Of a DNA stretch of 6,713 bases, positions 5,242 through 6,713 are shown piece by piece; within the stretch, counting starts at the first letter, position 1, and each line of letters opens with the position of its first letter. This stretch comes from an uncultured Verrucomicrobiota bacterium (GTDB taxonomy: Bacteria > Verrucomicrobiota > Kiritimatiellia > RFP12 > UBA1067), in the NCBI GenBank assembly GCA_947305585.1, contig CAMZDY010000056.1, positions 1 through 6,713 of the forward strand, written 5' to 3'. The notes beneath the pieces were generated by a model, which had not been told where the DNA came from, did not search any database, and saw only the letters and a program-made list of their open reading frames with translations. The translations under genes and the position numbers were made by a program.

Positions 5242-6597
5242 ATGGTCTTCGCTCCCCTTACCCTCGAAACGCTCCCTCTCGTCCGGCAACTCCTCAAAGA
5301 AGATCCGCGCGAGTGTTCCGAATATATGCCGTCCTACACCTGGCCTTGGCGCTCCAAAGTCTACACGATGGAGTTCGGCCAGTCGCACGGTTGCGGCATC
5401 TACCGCTTCCATTTCCTGGGGCGCACCTACTTCTCCATCCCGTTCGGCGCGGGCGACAAGTCTGCCGCTCTGGACGAGCTCCGCGCCCACGCCCAAGCGG
5501 ACGGTCTCCAGTTGCGCCTCGCCCCCATCCTGGCCCACGAAGCCGCCCGGCTCGGACCCGGCTGGCTCGTGAAACCCCTCCCCTACAGTTTCGACTACAT
5601 CTACCGCCAACGCGACCTCGCGGAACTGAAAGGCTCCAAGTATCAGCCAAAGCGCAACCATATTCATCGCTTCGAGGATCTCGGCCCCTGGCGGTACGGA
5701 CCCGTGAACGTCGCCGATTGCCGCACCGTCCTCCGGGAATGGCTGAAGGACCATCCGCAAGATGAAGAACTCGAAATCGAACTGGCCGCCCTCGACCGGA
5801 TCTTCGCCCTCCCCGACTTGATGGGACTTTCGGGCGGCATCCTCTACTCCAACGATCGCCCCGTCGCCTTCGCGCTCGGCGAGGAGATGAGTCCGCGCAC
5901 GTTCCTCGCCAGCTACGAAAAGGCGCTCCCCTTCGTGCAAGGTGCCTTCCCGATGATCAACCGCGAATTCGTGCGCCATCAGGGCGCGGGCTACAAGTTC
6001 GTCAATCGCGCCGCTGCCGACGGCCACCCCAATCTCGTCAAAGCCAAGGAGAGCTACCATCCCGTAGCCCGGCTCCACAAGTACGCCGCCATCGAAACTC
6101 GCGTCCGGTTCGCCACGCCCCAGGATGCCGACCTGATCGTCCGGCTCTGGCAGACGTCCTTCGGCGACAACGAAGCCACGATCCGTTTCTTCCTCGAACA
6201 GAAACTCGCCCCCGACAACTGTCTCCTCCTGGACGATGCGTCGATGGCCTTCTTCCTTCCGCTGCCGGACGGCAACCGCTATCTCTATGCGCTCTGCACC
6301 CTGCCGGAAGCAAGGGGACGGGGACTCGCCTCCGAAATCGTCCGCACCGCCATCAACCTCTATTTCGAACCGCTCGCCGTCTGTCCGGCCGAAGCCTCGC
6401 TCGTCCCCTTTTACGAAAAGTTCGGCTTCCGGCTCTCCGCCCCCGCCATCGAACGCGAGGTTGCGCTAGACGATTTCGCTCGCCGCTTCTACACCCTCGC
6501 AGCCAATCGCGAACCCGGACCCGCCATCCATACTTCGCTCCCCACCTTAACCTATCCGCCCCTTCCCGGCTACACCATCCCCAACCCCCTCGCCTAA
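5242..6597 (+). CDS. DUF2156 (phosphatidylglycerol lysyltransferase C-terminal-like) and GNAT acetyltransferase fusion
   Basis: This predicted soluble 451-residue transferase has two modules. Residues about 1-282 match DUF2156, the fold shared with the catalytic end of MprF-type aminoacyl-tRNA-dependent transferases. Its signatures are FDYIYRQRDLAELKGSKYQ with PKRNHIHRF (from Phe117; Lys137-Arg138-Asn139), INRE (239-242) and the closing LVKAKESYHPVARLHKY (263-281). Residues about 285-415 are a GNAT N-acyltransferase: LWQTSFGDNEATIRFF, the acetyl-CoA loop RGRGLA (358-363, fitting R/Q-x-x-G-x-A) and FYEKFGF (390-396). The last 27 residues (425-451) hold eight prolines and fit neither domain. 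There are no membrane helices, unlike full MprF. Substrates are unknown; stand-alone DUF2156 proteins are usually uncharacterised. The ATG is 3 nt after the mfd stop with no Shine-Dalgarno, so it is probably co-transcribed and translationally coupled. A small-molecule acetyltransferase alone is the alternative call, but the DUF2156 motifs argue against it. Confidence 0.87.
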   Translation: MVFAPLTLETLPLVRQLLKEDPRECSEYMPSYTWPWRSKVYTMEFGQSHGCGIYRFHFLGRTYFSIPFGAGDKSAALDELRAHAQADGLQLRLAPILAHEAARLGPGWLVKPLPYSFDYIYRQRDLAELKGSKYQPKRNHIHRFEDLGPWRYGPVNVADCRTVLREWLKDHPQDEELEIELAALDRIFALPDLMGLSGGILYSNDRPVAFALGEEMSPRTFLASYEKALPFVQGAFPMINREFVRHQGAGYKFVNRAAADGHPNLVKAKESYHPVARLHKYAAIETRVRFATPQDADLIVRLWQTSFGDNEATIRFFLEQKLAPDNCLLLDDASMAFFLPLPDGNRYLYALCTLPEARGRGLASEIVRTAINLYFEPLAVCPAEASLVPFYEKFGFRLSAPAIEREVALDDFARRFYTLAANREPGPAIHTSLPTLTYPPLPGYTIPNPLA

Positions 6598-6612
6598 CCG
6601 CCCCTTAATTAA

Positions 6613-6646
6613 GTCCCTATGAGTCCCTTTTGTCCCTTAGGTCTCT
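6613..6646 (+). repeat. Short degenerate GTCCCT tandem repeat in convergent spacer
   Basis: GTCCCT starts at 6613, 6623 and 6632, and a variant GTCTCT at 6641, with periods of 10, 9 and 9 nt. On the minus strand this reads as spaced AGGGAC units just downstream of tRNA-Phe. The 71-bp spacer (6598-6668) also holds the palindrome CTTAATTAAG (6604-6613). I see no stem-loop plus U-tract terminator for either flanking gene. Function unknown. Confidence 0.55.
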
Positions 6647-6668
6647 ATCTCGAATCTTTGGAATGAAG

Positions 6669-6713
6669 TGGTGGCCAGGAGCGGGATCGAACCGCTGACA
6701 CACGGATTTTCAG
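6669..6713 (-). tRNA. tRNA-Phe (GAA), 5' part outside window
   Basis: On the minus strand the window contains the tRNA from position 32 to the 3' end. The anticodon loop is CTGAAAA (6713-6707) with anticodon GAA at 6711-6709, which reads UUC/UUU. Next come the 3' anticodon stem TCCGT, the five-base variable region GTGTC, the T arm AGCGG-TTCGATC-CCGCT with a perfect 5-bp stem, the acceptor strand CCTGGCC, discriminator A and a genome-encoded CCA (6671-6669). The D arm and 5' acceptor strand lie beyond the right edge; they should begin GGCCAGG and include ACGGA before the loop. The tRNA is convergent with the fusion gene, 71 bp away. Confidence 0.95.

Noticed and set aside
4963..6078. 371-codon antisense frame across the end of mfd and the fusion gene
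   Set aside because: It spans two well-supported genes on the other strand, has no recognisable motif and no ribosome site, and its composition is that of a shadow frame.
6598..6713. Mobile-element attachment site at the tRNA-Phe 3' end
   Set aside because: tRNA 3' ends are common integration sites, but no integrase gene and no second copy of the tRNA end is visible in the window.

Overview
The window looks like bacterial chromosome from a GC-rich genome with AT-rich promoters. It holds two divergent transcription units that share a 104-bp intergenic region (2183-2286), plus a truncated tRNA gene at the right edge. Going left are the first three genes of a bacterial V-type (V/A) ATPase operon: atpE, a DUF2764 protein and the first two thirds of atpA. 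Going right are mfd (transcription-repair coupling factor) and, 3 nt later, a DUF2156-GNAT fusion protein. On the minus strand at the far right is the 3' part of tRNA-Phe(GAA), convergent with the fusion gene.

The organism cannot be named from this sequence alone. The gene order atpE - DUF2764 - atpA and the residues around the subunit A nucleotide site match what I recall from Chlamydiae, Bacteroidetes, spirochaetes and Lentisphaerae/Kiritimatiellota. With the high GC content, a PVC-group bacterium such as a Kiritimatiellota or Lentisphaerae member is my best guess, at low confidence. This is inference from family knowledge, not from a search.

Layout: 1-1142 (-) atpA, incomplete; 1155-1607 (-) DUF2764; 1607-2182 (-) atpE; 2183-2286 divergent promoters; 2287-5238 (+) mfd; 5242-6597 (+) DUF2156-GNAT; 6598-6668 convergent spacer with short GTCCCT repeats; 6669-6713 (-) tRNA-Phe, incomplete. 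The left unit is a tightly coupled operon: atpE and the DUF2764 gene share one base in TGATG, and the DUF2764 stop is embedded in the atpA Shine-Dalgarno. It makes parts of the catalytic head (A) and peripheral stalk (E) of a rotary ion-pumping ATPase. The right unit pairs a DNA-repair translocase with a predicted acyl or aminoacyl transferase; no functional link between the two is evident.

No wholly new system is visible. The points most worth a second look are: the back-to-back promoters; an mfd promoter so close to its ATG that the mRNA should be almost leaderless, followed by a 9-bp GC hairpin in the early codons; a compact Mfd whose region between the UvrB-like module and the RNA polymerase-interacting domain is much reduced; the DUF2156-GNAT fusion with its proline-rich tail; and the DUF2764 protein as a poorly understood ATPase component.
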